Positions 18,069-26,644 of a stretch of DNA of 46,314 nt are shown here, piece by piece (within the stretch, counting starts at the first letter, position 1; each line of letters begins with the position of its first letter). The notes below the pieces were generated by a model. The model made no database searches and was not told the origin of the DNA. It saw only the letters and a list, made by a program, of their open reading frames with translations. The DNA is from Capsulimonadaceae bacterium (lineage in GTDB: Bacteria > Armatimonadota > Armatimonadia > Armatimonadales > Capsulimonadaceae): the NCBI GenBank assembly GCA_031292625.1, contig JARLGU010000002.1, forward strand, positions 1-46,314, read 5' to 3'. The translations under genes and the position numbers were made by a program.

Positions 18069-20000
18069 ATGAAATTGTCCTCTCTTTTCGGGAATCACAT
18101 GGTATTGCAACAGGGTACTCCTGTGCGGGTCTGGGGCTGGGCCGAGCCTGGCGAGGCGATCACCGTCGCAATTGCGGGGCAGAATGCGGGCGCTCGCGCT
18201 GGCGTTGACGGACGATGGAATGTACGCCTCGATGCGTTGGATGCTGGCGGGCCATACGAGATGACCGTGTCCGGCGCACGCGATCGCATTGTGTTGAATG
18301 ATGTTCTGGCCGGCGAAGTCTGGGTCTGTTCGGGCCAGTCGAACATGGAAATGGGCGTAGAGCTCGTCGACAACGCGGATGCTGAAATCAGGGACGCGAA
18401 CCAGCCTCTCATTCGCCTCTTTACCGTACCGAAGAAGATCGCGATGGAGCCGCAGGAAGACGTCGTCGGACAATGGTATCCATGCACGCCGGAGAACATT
18501 CGGCGCGGAGAATGGGCTGGATTCTCCGCGGCTGCCTATTTCTTTGGGAAAGAGTTGGCGCGCAACTTGAAGACGCCAATCGGCCTGGTGCACAGCTCAT
18601 GGGGGGGAACTGTCGCAGAAGCCTGGACGAGCCGTGATGGTTTGCTCGGCGTAGAGGCGCTGCGTCCCTTCGTGGAAAGACTCGACGAATCGGCTAAACA
18701 GCCGTCCATGTATCTTCAATCACTGCGAGACTTCGAGGCAAAGCTCTTCGGAGACGGCGATCGCAATATTGGCTTGGAGCAAGGTTGGCCAAATCCCATT
18801 ACCGATACGTCAACGTGGCCCAAGATGCAGCTTCCGAGTACGTGGCAGGCTGCGGGACTTGGGTTCAGCGGCGTTTTGTGGTTCCGAAAGGAAGTTGAGT
18901 TGCCGCGCAATTGGGCGGGCCAAGATCTTAAACTTCATATTGGCGCCTGCGACAAGAATGACATTACCTACTTCAACGGCGAACGGGTGGGGGCGTTGAG
19001 TTATATGGATCAGCTCGATTCATGGCAAGCCCCCCGGGAATACGATGTTCCCGGGCGCCTGGTTAATGGTGGCGTGAATACTATCGCGGTGCGGGTGTCA
19101 AGCTACGCTTATGACGGCGGTATGCGGGGACCGGAAGATCAGATGTTCATCGAGCCCGCGGGTGTACACGACAATCCAAGCATAAGCCTTTCGGGCGCGT
19201 GGCATTATAATGTCGAAAAGAACATTGGGTTCGTCGACACGTCAACTATTCCCCAGCCGCCCTATGGGGAGGAGAATCCGAACTCTCCGACCGTGCTGTT
19301 CAACGGAATGATCGCGCCGCTGCTTAACTTTGCCATTCGCGGAGCAATCTGGTATCAGGGCGAATCCAATTCGTCTCGCGCCGAGCAATATCGGACTCTC
19401 TTTCCCTCGATGATACGAGATTGGCGTCGCAACTTTGCGCAGGGCGATTTTCCGTTCTACTTCGTACAACTGGCTAATTTCATCCCAGGTGGAGCGGAGG
19501 TGGACTGTTGGGCCTTTTTGCGAGAGGCGCAATTGCTTACCCTCAACGAACCAAATACAGGCATGGCCGTTGCCGCGGATATTGGTTTACCGGCGGACGT
19601 ACACCCGACCAACAAGCAGGAGGTGGGACGGCGGCTTGCGCTCAATGCTCTGGCGCAGGCGTACGGCGACAAAGATCTGGTGTATTCGGGGCCGATTTTC
19701 CGGTCGGCGAAAGTGGAAGGGAGCGCAGTGCGCCTTTTCTTCGACCATGTGGCGTCAGGCTTGCGCGCTCATGGTTCTCTGACCGGATTTGTGATCGCCG
19801 GCGACGACGGAGAGTTCGTTGCCGCCGACGCTTGCCTTGACGGTGAAAGCGTGCTTGTCTCCAGTCCGGCTGTTAGGAAGCCACGTTCTGTCCGGTACGC
19901 GTGGGCTGACAATCCGGATTGCAGCCTTTATAACAGCGCCGGACTCCCTGCCTCGCCGTTTCGAACGGATATGCCGTCGTTTCCCCTCGCCTCATTGTGA
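18069..20000 (+). CDS. Sialate O-acetylesterase-like carbohydrate esterase
   Basis: A 643-residue protein matching the SASA-type esterases (PF03629) in length and layout. An N-terminal beta domain (SSLFGNHMVLQQGTPVRVWGWAEPG) precedes the SGNH hydrolase core with nucleophile Ser91 in CSGQSNMEMG. A jelly-roll-like insertion spans about 240-380 (FRKEVELPRNWAG...GGVNTIAVRVSSY). Then come the block with NGMIAPLLNFAIRGAIWYQGESN and the DVHPTNKQE motif containing the catalytic histidine near residue 511. These enzymes remove acetyl groups from sialic acids or from plant cell-wall sugars such as xylan. No signal peptide is seen, so it may be cytoplasmic, or its start lies elsewhere. The stop codon is embedded in a long stem-loop. 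Confidence 0.9.
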   Translation: MKLSSLFGNHMVLQQGTPVRVWGWAEPGEAITVAIAGQNAGARAGVDGRWNVRLDALDAGGPYEMTVSGARDRIVLNDVLAGEVWVCSGQSNMEMGVELVDNADAEIRDANQPLIRLFTVPKKIAMEPQEDVVGQWYPCTPENIRRGEWAGFSAAAYFFGKELARNLKTPIGLVHSSWGGTVAEAWTSRDGLLGVEALRPFVERLDESAKQPSMYLQSLRDFEAKLFGDGDRNIGLEQGWPNPITDTSTWPKMQLPSTWQAAGLGFSGVLWFRKEVELPRNWAGQDLKLHIGACDKNDITYFNGERVGALSYMDQLDSWQAPREYDVPGRLVNGGVNTIAVRVSSYAYDGGMRGPEDQMFIEPAGVHDNPSISLSGAWHYNVEKNIGFVDTSTIPQPPYGEENPNSPTVLFNGMIAPLLNFAIRGAIWYQGESNSSRAEQYRTLFPSMIRDWRRNFAQGDFPFYFVQLANFIPGGAEVDCWAFLREAQLLTLNEPNTGMAVAADIGLPADVHPTNKQEVGRRLALNALAQAYGDKDLVYSGPIFRSAKVEGSAVRLFFDHVASGLRAHGSLTGFVIAGDDGEFVAADACLDGESVLVSSPAVRKPRSVRYAWADNPDCSLYNSAGLPASPFRTDMPSFPLASL

Positions 20001-20008
20001 GGCGAGGG
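19984..20008. terminator. Bidirectional stem-loop between convergent genes
   Basis: A perfect 11-bp inverted repeat (CCCTCGCCTCA / TGAGGCGAGGG) with a 3-base loop overlaps the TGA stop of the esterase and lies 60 bases past the end of the minus-strand gene. There is no T-run on either side, so termination would depend on the strong stem or on Rho. Confidence 0.55.
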
Positions 20009-20067
20009 CGCAAACCATGCAATTCGCCAACACTGGAATGGGCCTCGGTCGTGGCGAGGAAAGGGCT

Positions 20068-20697
20068 CTACGGTTCGCTGGGCTTGCGGAACGTTTGGAT
20101 GGCTGCTTCCATGATCGGAAGCGACGACGCGCTGTACGGCTCAATGTCTTGAGCGCCGGCCATGCAAATCATTTTGCCGCTTATAGTCAAATAGCAGAGA
20201 CCGTGACGCATGAGATTCAGTCTGTCGTGACCTTTCCAATAGAACCGAGCGGTCGCGAGACCGTTTACGGTTCCGTATTCCGGCTTGCTGAATATGGCGT
20301 CCGGTTCGTGCTTGCGCTGGCTTCGTATCTGCGCCGCAACGCCATCTTCAAGGGTCAAATTGGTCTGGTCGTCAGGAGGTATGGCGGCAATCGTGAAATA
20401 CAGCGCAGGCAATATCCCATTTGGATGGGGCGCGCCGGTCCATCCGTATGCCATGTTCGGCCCTTGCTGCATCGATACGAACTTGTAATTCAGCGGCGGG
20501 CGGATTGAAAAGGCATCGATCTTCGTTTCAGCGCCAAGTAGCTTCAGCGCCCCTTCGGCTGGACGCCAGATCTGAGGCGCGGCGTCGCCGCGCGCGGGAA
20601 CGGCGAACGGCGACAAAGCGAACCCGATGGGCCCGATCAGCGCGGCCAATCCAATGAAATGGAATCGATGCTTTACGGTTTTCAAAATGCCGCGCAC
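20068..20697 (-). CDS. Exported protein of unknown function
   Basis: A 209-residue protein. GTG at 20697 was chosen because a GAGGGGGG Shine-Dalgarno lies about nine bases upstream and the signal peptide follows directly (KTVKHR, then a hydrophobic stretch to about residue 30). The mature domain starts with PAEGALKLLGAETKIDAFSIRPP and has alternating strands and helices ending in SSLPIMEAAIQTFRKP. That pattern resembles small secreted domains of the PsbP/DUF1795 type, but I cannot assign a family. Two cysteines (LCYLT, ICMAG) lie close together. It stands alone between convergent and divergent neighbours. Confidence 0.55.
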   Translation of the reverse strand: MRGILKTVKHRFHFIGLAALIGPIGFALSPFAVPARGDAAPQIWRPAEGALKLLGAETKIDAFSIRPPLNYKFVSMQQGPNMAYGWTGAPHPNGILPALYFTIAAIPPDDQTNLTLEDGVAAQIRSQRKHEPDAIFSKPEYGTVNGLATARFYWKGHDRLNLMRHGLCYLTISGKMICMAGAQDIEPYSASSLPIMEAAIQTFRKPSEP

Positions 20698-20944
20698 TTG
20701 ATAGGTCCCCCCTCGGCAGACTCGAATTAAGGTCTGCGCAAATTGCAGTCTGGCAACAAGGCGCGTACGTACGCGGAGACAAATTAGGCTAGGCAGTTCC
20801 ACCGATCAGATTACCCGCCCGCAATCGCCGTTGACGGGCCGCTCAGGCTCCCGTACGGAACGAAGACAAGCACTGTCGCGTACTCCTGGGATAGTCGACC
20901 GATCTTCTCCATCGCGGCCCCGTCGCCATCCACTCGTCCGATTT

Positions 20945-20966
20945 GCCTGCGCAATGCTGCGCAGGC
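20945..20966. repeat. Perfect 9-bp inverted repeat upstream of the phosphofructokinase gene
   Basis: GCCTGCGCA (20945-20953) and TGCGCAGGC (20958-20966) are separated by four bases. The repeat sits about 50 bp upstream of a TATACT box at 21014-21019, in an otherwise gene-free interval (20,698-21,114). It could be an operator or a stem-loop; no T-run follows. Confidence 0.4.
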
Positions 20967-21114
20967 TCGGCGCTTTCGAGGCGACCAAAAAATCAAATTA
21001 ACTGAGCACTAGGTATACTATACCCGTGACGTCGCCGTCATCCATGTCCCCCTTTTTCGAGAGCGTAAGCCCTGCGTGAGAGGGCAATCCATATTCTATC
21101 TACGAGGTTATGAA

Positions 21115-22773
21115 ATGAGTTCACAGATATCCGCGCTGCAGAAACATCGCGCCGCATATCAGCCGAAACTGCCCAAAGCACTGCGAACCGGGACAATTGC
21201 TGTCCAACTCGGCGCTTCGACTGCGCCGCCCACCGACCAGGACGAGATTCGCAAGGCATTCCCCAACACCTACGGTCAGCCGGAAGTCAAGCTGGTCGAG
21301 GGGAAGGGAAGCCTGAAGAGCGGCGCGCTCAAGGTTGGCGTCGTTCTGTCGGGCGGGCAAGCTCCCGGCGGACACAATGTGATCGCTGGTTTGTACGATG
21401 CGTTGATTGCAGCGAACCCCGCATCTGTCCTATACGGCTTCCTCAAAGGGCCTGGCGGCGTGATCAAAGGCAAGTATGTCGAGCTGACCGCTGGCATTAT
21501 CGACGAGTACCGTAATACGGGGGGCTTCTCGATGATTATGAGCGGCCGCGACAAAATCGAGAAGCCTGAAGAGCTTGCGGCATGCAAGAAGAACTTTGAG
21601 ACGTTGGGGCTTGACGGCCTCGTGATAATCGGCGGCGATGACTCTAACACCAATGCCGCCGTGCTAGCCGAGTATATCAAGGCCAGTGGTTGCACAACGT
21701 CCGTCGTCGGCGTTCCGAAAACGATTGACGGCGACATGAAGAACGAGCAGATCGAGGCGTCATTTGGTTTCGATACCGCAGCGCGCACCTATTCCGAGCT
21801 GATCGGCAATATCGCTCGCGACGCCCAATCCGCCGTGAAGTATTGGCACTTTATCCGGCTCATGGGACGCGCCGCGAGTCATGTTACGTTGGAGTGCGCA
21901 CTTCAAGTTCAGCCGAACATCTGCCTCATCTCCGAAGAGATCCAGCAAAAAGGAATTTCATTGGATCAAATTGTCGATAGCATTGTCGACACGATTGTCA
22001 AGAGAGCGGAAGCGGGCAAACAGTACGGCATCCTGCTGGTTCCCGAAGGGCTCTTGGAGTTTATCGGCGATATCAAGGTGATGATCGAAGAGCTGAGCAA
22101 TATTCTTGCCGCCGATGAAGCGAGCTTGAAGAGCCTGGGCGATCAGACTGACCGGTCAAAGTTTATCACTGGCAAGCTTTCCGGACACAGCGCCAGCGTC
22201 TACAACTCCCTTCCCGCCGCCATTCAGGCAGTCCTGCTGGAGCGTGACAGCCACGGCAACGTCCCGTTGTCCCAGGTTGAAACCGAGCGGCTCTTGATGG
22301 ACCTTGTCGCCGCAAAGATCAAGGTTCTGCAGAGCCAAGGCAAGGCGGAAAAGGTCAAGTTCGCCCCGCTAAGCCATTTCTTCGGCTACGAAGGGCGTTG
22401 CGCCGCCCCGTCGAATTTCGACGCGGACTACTGCTACTCCCTCGGATATGCGGCGGCCCAACTCGTGCGAGCGGGCTTGACCGGCTACACGTCCAATGTC
22501 GAGAATATGACGAAGTCGAGCGATGCGTGGATTGCCGGCGGAACGCCTGTCACCATGATGCTTAACATGGAGCAGCGCAAAGGGAAACCAACGCCTGTCA
22601 TCAAGAAGGCGCTTGTGGACCTCGACGGCGCCCCCTTCAAGTTCTTCGCCGCCAATCGTGCGAAATGGGCACTTGAAGATGCCTACGTTTTCCCCGGCGC
22701 AATCCAATACTTTGGCCCGTCGGAAGTCTGCGATGCCCCGACCAAAACGCTCGCTTTGGAAAAGGGCGCGTAG
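21115..22773 (+). CDS. pfp: Pyrophosphate-dependent 6-phosphofructokinase
   Basis: A 552-residue enzyme of the long PPi-PFK group. It interconverts fructose 6-phosphate and fructose 1,6-bisphosphate using pyrophosphate, a reversible step of glycolysis. ATG 21115 (MSSQIS) is preferred over 21076 because GAGG lies about nine bases upstream. The diagnostic GGDD (residues 173-176, where ATP enzymes have GGDG) and PKTIDGDMKN with Lys202 indicate pyrophosphate as donor. The MGRAASHVTLECALQ segment and C-terminal GYEGRCAAPSNFD are as in this group. A TATACT box at 21014-21019 may be its -10 element, though no good -35 is seen. The gene is monocistronic: divergent upstream, with a clear terminator downstream. 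Confidence 0.93.
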   Translation: MSSQISALQKHRAAYQPKLPKALRTGTIAVQLGASTAPPTDQDEIRKAFPNTYGQPEVKLVEGKGSLKSGALKVGVVLSGGQAPGGHNVIAGLYDALIAANPASVLYGFLKGPGGVIKGKYVELTAGIIDEYRNTGGFSMIMSGRDKIEKPEELAACKKNFETLGLDGLVIIGGDDSNTNAAVLAEYIKASGCTTSVVGVPKTIDGDMKNEQIEASFGFDTAARTYSELIGNIARDAQSAVKYWHFIRLMGRAASHVTLECALQVQPNICLISEEIQQKGISLDQIVDSIVDTIVKRAEAGKQYGILLVPEGLLEFIGDIKVMIEELSNILAADEASLKSLGDQTDRSKFITGKLSGHSASVYNSLPAAIQAVLLERDSHGNVPLSQVETERLLMDLVAAKIKVLQSQGKAEKVKFAPLSHFFGYEGRCAAPSNFDADYCYSLGYAAAQLVRAGLTGYTSNVENMTKSSDAWIAGGTPVTMMLNMEQRKGKPTPVIKKALVDLDGAPFKFFAANRAKWALEDAYVFPGAIQYFGPSEVCDAPTKTLALEKGA

Positions 22774-22818
22774 AAACAAGGAGCCGCTCGCCCCAATATG
22801 GCAGCGTCGGACAATATT

Positions 22819-22857
22819 GCGTCCTCGGTCAGCAATGACCGGGGGCGCTCATTTTTT
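22819..22857 (+). terminator. Rho-independent terminator of the phosphofructokinase gene
   Basis: A 13-bp stem (22819-22831 with 22836-22848, including G-T pairs) with a 4-base loop is followed by TCATTTTTT. It lies 45 bases after the stop codon. Confidence 0.8.
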
Positions 22858-23004
22858 ACGATGCCTCGTTTATTGAAACGGACAATGTCCCGTATCTTGC
22901 ACGGAATTCTTTCATAATCCCTTCGTGGCCGTCCAAGCACGAGGGGCTTCCATTGTCCCTGATCGCTAAAGATGCGATTGTTTTGCAATCAGCTTGAGAC
23001 CCCG

Positions 23005-23033
23005 TTGACAGCGAACAACGCCAGTGGTATACT
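23005..23033 (+). promoter_or_regulatory. Consensus sigma-70-type promoter of the LacI-prepilin-glycosidase operon
   Basis: TTGACA (23005-23010) and TATACT (23028-23033) are separated by exactly 17 bases. The expected start of transcription falls at about 23040, inside the palindrome at 23038-23057. Such a strong promoter with an overlapping operator fits tight repression. Confidence 0.8.
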
Positions 23034-23037
23034 TCTT

Positions 23038-23057
23038 TTACCTCACCGGTGAGGTAA
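23038..23057. promoter_or_regulatory. Perfect 20-bp palindromic operator
   Basis: TTACCTCACC and GGTGAGGTAA form an uninterrupted palindrome with a central CCGG. It lies over the predicted transcription start and 22 bp before the LacI-family start codon. LacI proteins typically bind palindromes with a central CG pair, so autoregulation of the operon by the encoded repressor is the simplest reading. Confidence 0.75.
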
Positions 23058-23079
23058 CCTCGTGTGAGATGGCTTATCG

Positions 23080-24144
23080 ATGACTGAACTGATGAACAAT
23101 TCGCGCAGCGTCCAGCGGCGACGGCCTACCATCAAGGATATCGCGGCGCGCGCAAATGTATCTTCCTGGACCGTATCGCAGGTCCTGCGCGGGCAAACAG
23201 GCTCCGCGTTCTCGCAAGCGACGCGAGACCGGATTCACGCCATTGCCCAAGAGATCGACTATCGACCCAATCTTGCCGCCGTTGCGCTCAATACGTCGAA
23301 GACAGCGCTCGTCGAGGTTTGGGTCTGTACGGCTATCGAGTACTCGCCCTTTTCAGGATGGATCTTTCACACGCTCCAAAAGGTCGCCGCGCAGCACGGT
23401 TATCGGTGCATTGCAGAAAACATCCCTATGGACCAGTCGTGGCGCGACAACGACCTGAGCCTGCAATGGCCGGTCGACGGAATCATCGCCATCGACTCGG
23501 GAGGACCGGTGCGCGGGCATCTGAAGGCCCATCCGAACGACACGACGCCGATCGTCAACATGGGCGCGGGGTCCGGAACTGAAACCGACCGCGTGTACAT
23601 CGATCTTGGACCCGGATATCGCGCGGCCTGTCAGCATCTGCTCGAACAGAATTGTCGCCGCGTCGCCTATTTGGGGCGCCTTCCTGAAGACGTGAGGTGG
23701 AGGGCGTACGAGCAGGTCATGACGGAAGCGGGCCGCCCGGTCGAGGTGATTTTGGCGAATGACGACACGACTCCTTGCGCTTATGAAACCTTCCGCAACT
23801 ATGTCCGCGAGCATGGTGCGCCCGATGGGCTCGTCTGTCACAACGATTCAACGGCCCTAGGCGCTTTCGGCGCTGCATGCGCGCTCGGACTGAGCATTCC
23901 CAGCGATATCGCCTTCGTCGGATGCGATGGGCTGCCTGACACTCTCTACAACGCATCGCCGCTAAGCACGGTGCAGCTAGACGCGCAAGAATATTGCGAA
24001 CTCGGCTGGCAGATGCTTTTGTCGAGGATGGAAGATCCCAATTTACCCAAGCGCGAGTGGATCGTCACGCCGGAGCTTGTCGTCCGCGGATCGTCGCAGC
24101 GGCTCTGGAAACCGTCGGTAATTCGAGAACGGAGTAGACCATGA
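23080..24144 (+). CDS. LacI-family transcriptional regulator
   Basis: A 354-residue protein. The N-terminal LacI helix-turn-helix has the usual signature (PTIKDIAARANVSSWTVSQVLRG, then TRDRIHAIAQEIDYRPN) after a ~15-residue basic extension. A periplasmic-binding-protein-like sensor follows (ALVEVWVCTAIEYSPF, GLVCHNDSTALGAFGAACALGLSIPSDIAFVGCDGLP) and should bind a sugar or glycan fragment. Its promoter carries a perfect palindrome, which implies autorepression. The stop codon overlaps the ATG of the prepilin gene (ATGA), so the two are translationally coupled. With the glycosidase downstream, it looks like the sensor for a carbohydrate-degradation unit. Confidence 0.93.
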   Translation: MTELMNNSRSVQRRRPTIKDIAARANVSSWTVSQVLRGQTGSAFSQATRDRIHAIAQEIDYRPNLAAVALNTSKTALVEVWVCTAIEYSPFSGWIFHTLQKVAAQHGYRCIAENIPMDQSWRDNDLSLQWPVDGIIAIDSGGPVRGHLKAHPNDTTPIVNMGAGSGTETDRVYIDLGPGYRAACQHLLEQNCRRVAYLGRLPEDVRWRAYEQVMTEAGRPVEVILANDDTTPCAYETFRNYVREHGAPDGLVCHNDSTALGAFGAACALGLSIPSDIAFVGCDGLPDTLYNASPLSTVQLDAQEYCELGWQMLLSRMEDPNLPKREWIVTPELVVRGSSQRLWKPSVIRERSRP

Positions 24145-24977
24145 AACCAGATAATACAAAAGCATTCACCTTGATTGAGTTGCTCGTTGTTATCGCAATT
24201 ATTGCGATTCTTGCAGCAATACTATTTCCAGTCTTCGCTACGGCCCGCGAAAAGGCCCGCCAGACTGCCTGTGAGAGCAATCTGAAGCAGTTCGGTCTTG
24301 CCCTCCAGCAATATGAGCAGGACTATGACGAATACGTTCCGAGCGGCAACGGCTATCTCGCCGGCTGGGGCGGCCAGCTCTACCCCTATGTCAAGTCGAC
24401 CGCAGTGTATTCGTGCCCGAGCGATCCGACGTCGCCTTCATCCACGGGCAACTGGTCTTTGATATCGTATGCGATCAACCAGAACATGATCGCCGCTCCC
24501 ATCGCGAAATTTGCCTCTCCTGCTTTGTCGGTGTACTTAACCGAGGTGGAAGGATATTACTGTACGATCACAAATCCGATCGAATCCTCGTCGCCTTTCA
24601 CGAATGGTTATATGCAATGGAATTCGGGACACCCTGTCGGATATACGCTCATCCCGAACCTGTCTTCGCCGACCAACAACAGCCTCGGCTATCATGCCGC
24701 CGGGAATATCGGCTCTCGGACCAGTTGGCAAATCGCCGTACTTCCGCGCAACAACGGTGTCCGGCATGGCACCGGATCGAATTTCCTTCTCTCGGATGGC
24801 CATGTCAAGTTCGCACTCCCGACGCTGGTCTCGACAGGTTATACGCCAACCGGCGCCGCCTGCGCGCAGGACCAGAGCGGCTGTAACCCATCGCCACAGA
24901 ACAACAGCGCCGCGTCGACAGACAGCCTGATTATCGCCGGCAATGCGAAGGCGATCATGACGTTCAGCATCCTCTAG
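24141..24977 (+). CDS. Type II-secretion-style prepilin-like protein (H-x9-DG type)
   Basis: A 278-residue protein with a class III signal peptide. A short basic leader ends KA before [20 protein letters not shown], with the conserved Glu at +5, followed by [22 protein letters not shown]. The body resembles the prepilin-like proteins that are very numerous in Planctomycetes and Armatimonadota, including the C-terminal RHGTGSNFLLSDGHVKF motif. It would be cleaved by prepilin peptidase and assembled in, or anchored to, the inner membrane. Translationally coupled to the LacI gene; GGAG lies six bases before the ATG. Nine bases separate it from the glycosidase. Its N-terminal 40 residues are almost identical to the second prepilin at 42,371-43,189. 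Confidence 0.9.
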   Translation: MKPDNTKAFTLIELLVVIAIIAILAAILFPVFATAREKARQTACESNLKQFGLALQQYEQDYDEYVPSGNGYLAGWGGQLYPYVKSTAVYSCPSDPTSPSSTGNWSLISYAINQNMIAAPIAKFASPALSVYLTEVEGYYCTITNPIESSSPFTNGYMQWNSGHPVGYTLIPNLSSPTNNSLGYHAAGNIGSRTSWQIAVLPRNNGVRHGTGSNFLLSDGHVKFALPTLVSTGYTPTGAACAQDQSGCNPSPQNNSAASTDSLIIAGNAKAIMTFSIL

Positions 24978-24986
24978 GAACGCACG

Positions 24987-25994
24987 ATGAAAACAATATT
25001 TCGCACGCTCGTCCTTGGTCTTGCCGCGTTCGCTCTTGCAGCGCCACAACGCGCTCTCGCACTCGAGTGGGGCGTCTGTGGGCACCCGTTTACGCAGGCT
25101 GGCTATACGCAGATTTCGCTCAAAACGCAGTTTTCCCTCATGAAGGAGCTCGGCGCGACGTGGTACCGGGACGAGTGGGACGAGTCTAGCTACGCAAATG
25201 ACCCTAAACGCTATGTCGAATTGGTTGAGCAAGCGCGGCACAGCGGCATTCAGGTCTTGCCGATCCTTCGCCCCAAACGACTCGGCGTCGACACCGATCC
25301 GCAGGTTGTATACAGCCGGGCTTACGCATACGGATATTCTGTCGCGCAGGCAACCGTAGGGCTCGCGAGAGACTACGAGATCGAGAATGAGCTTGACGGT
25401 TGGTCGCTCAACAAGGGAATTAAAGGAAACAACGGACTGAAGCAATCGGACTACGACTCCGTTAGGCTCTCGTACTCCGCAGCCGAACTCCGCGGCCTCA
25501 GGGACGGAGTCAAGGCCGCCGATCCCGCAGCAAAGACAATGATCGATTTCGGCTGGCTCCATTTCGGCTACGTGGACGCCATGGTTGCGCAGGGCGTCTC
25601 GTTCGATATCCTGGCGTGGCACTACTATGCGGGCGATTGGTTCGACAACGACTGTACGCGCATTCCCGGTTTTGGCGACGCCTGGAGCAAGCTGCGGTCC
25701 TACGGGCGCCCAATCTGGGTGACCGAGTGCAACCATTTGAACTCGTCCGATGACGATCCGCGCGAGGGCGCTGAGCTCGCAAACCTGGCTCGGCAGTTCC
25801 AGCGCCTCCCCAACTGCGAAGTCGCCTTCGTCTATGAGTTACTCGACGAGCCGTGGGTCGCGAAGTGGGCAGGGCAGCAAGAGGCCTGGTATGGGCTCGT
25901 GCACACGGCGGTGGACGCGAGCGGGACCGTACGCATGGGCGACAAGAAACCGGCGTACGATGCGCTCAAAAGGGCGATCGCCAAAGTTCGCTAG
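24987..25994 (+). CDS. Secreted clan-A-like glycoside hydrolase
   Basis: A 335-residue protein with a signal peptide (MKTIFR, hydrophobic core, cleavage near ALALEWG). The rest is a compact TIM barrel (FSLMKELGATWYRDEWD, GIQVLPILRP, TMIDFGWLHFG, FDILAWHYYAGDW). Likely acid/base Glu135 sits in EIENELDGW, the Asn-Glu motif of clan GH-A. The likely nucleophile is Glu247 in IWVTECN. The exact GH family cannot be told by eye (GH5/GH39-like folds are candidates). AGGA precedes the ATG. It is the third gene of the LacI-prepilin operon, so its substrate is probably the sugar sensed by that repressor. Confidence 0.8.
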   Translation: MKTIFRTLVLGLAAFALAAPQRALALEWGVCGHPFTQAGYTQISLKTQFSLMKELGATWYRDEWDESSYANDPKRYVELVEQARHSGIQVLPILRPKRLGVDTDPQVVYSRAYAYGYSVAQATVGLARDYEIENELDGWSLNKGIKGNNGLKQSDYDSVRLSYSAAELRGLRDGVKAADPAAKTMIDFGWLHFGYVDAMVAQGVSFDILAWHYYAGDWFDNDCTRIPGFGDAWSKLRSYGRPIWVTECNHLNSSDDDPREGAELANLARQFQRLPNCEVAFVYELLDEPWVAKWAGQQEAWYGLVHTAVDASGTVRMGDKKPAYDALKRAIAKVR

Positions 25995-26287
25995 CCCCCG
26001 GACAAGTGCAACAGCGCCGCCGTCGAGAGGACCGGAAACGTACCGGGTCCTGGTGGGGCTGCGAGACCAATGCTTTCACCTCCACAATCCACGCAACGTC
26101 GAGGATGACGACATCAGTCAAATCGGCGTGACGCAGGACTCAATATGCAATCCATTGGCCCGAAGCGCTGATTTCGCGCTCCGGGCCAACCTGTCTTTGC
26201 GCGGCAATGCTCGCCGCCGAAAAAACTTCTTGCGAACCGCGACACTTCTGCAACGAATTTCTCGTCCATATTAACAGAGGCATAGGG

Positions 26288-26581
26288 ATGAGTATGACGT
26301 GCGATCAGGTGCGAGAGCTGCAGAGCAACTATATCGACCACGAGTTGATCGATCCAATGCGCGAACGCGTGGATCAGCATCTCGCAACGTGTCCGGCCTG
26401 CCGGGCGGATTTCGCGACGGTGGCGCAACTCGTCGCCCGTTTGCGCGGGCAACCAGCCAGCGAAGACGCCGCGCCATGGTTCACCGATCGGGTCATCGAA
26501 AGGCTGGCGCGCGATAACGATACCACCGACCTATCGTCGCTCGCGGACGATCCCACGCAACTCGCCTTTCGCGATCTCTAG
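26288..26581 (+). CDS. Zinc-finger anti-sigma-like protein (zf-HC2)
   Basis: A 97-residue protein starting at ATG 26288, with AGAGG about eight bases upstream. It matches the anti-sigma zinc finger: an early Cys (MTCDQVRELQSNYIDHEL), then HLATCPACRADF giving the H-x3-C-x2-C cluster at residues 39-46. Members bind ECF sigma factors and release them on stress. Unlike most, this one has no membrane helix, so it would be a soluble, possibly redox-responsive type. No sigma-factor gene is next to it. dnaN follows after 63 bases on the same strand, an unusual neighbour; co-transcription is possible. Confidence 0.75.
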   Translation: MSMTCDQVRELQSNYIDHELIDPMRERVDQHLATCPACRADFATVAQLVARLRGQPASEDAAPWFTDRVIERLARDNDTTDLSSLADDPTQLAFRDL

Positions 26582-26644
26582 CGACGCGAGAGGGCAAGTC
26601 ATTCAATATTTTCGATACAATATTTACCTGGAGGAATTCACACG

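Noticed and set aside
17707-18072. 121-codon frame before the esterase gene
   Set aside because: No ribosome binding site, low-quality composition, and it overlaps the esterase start.
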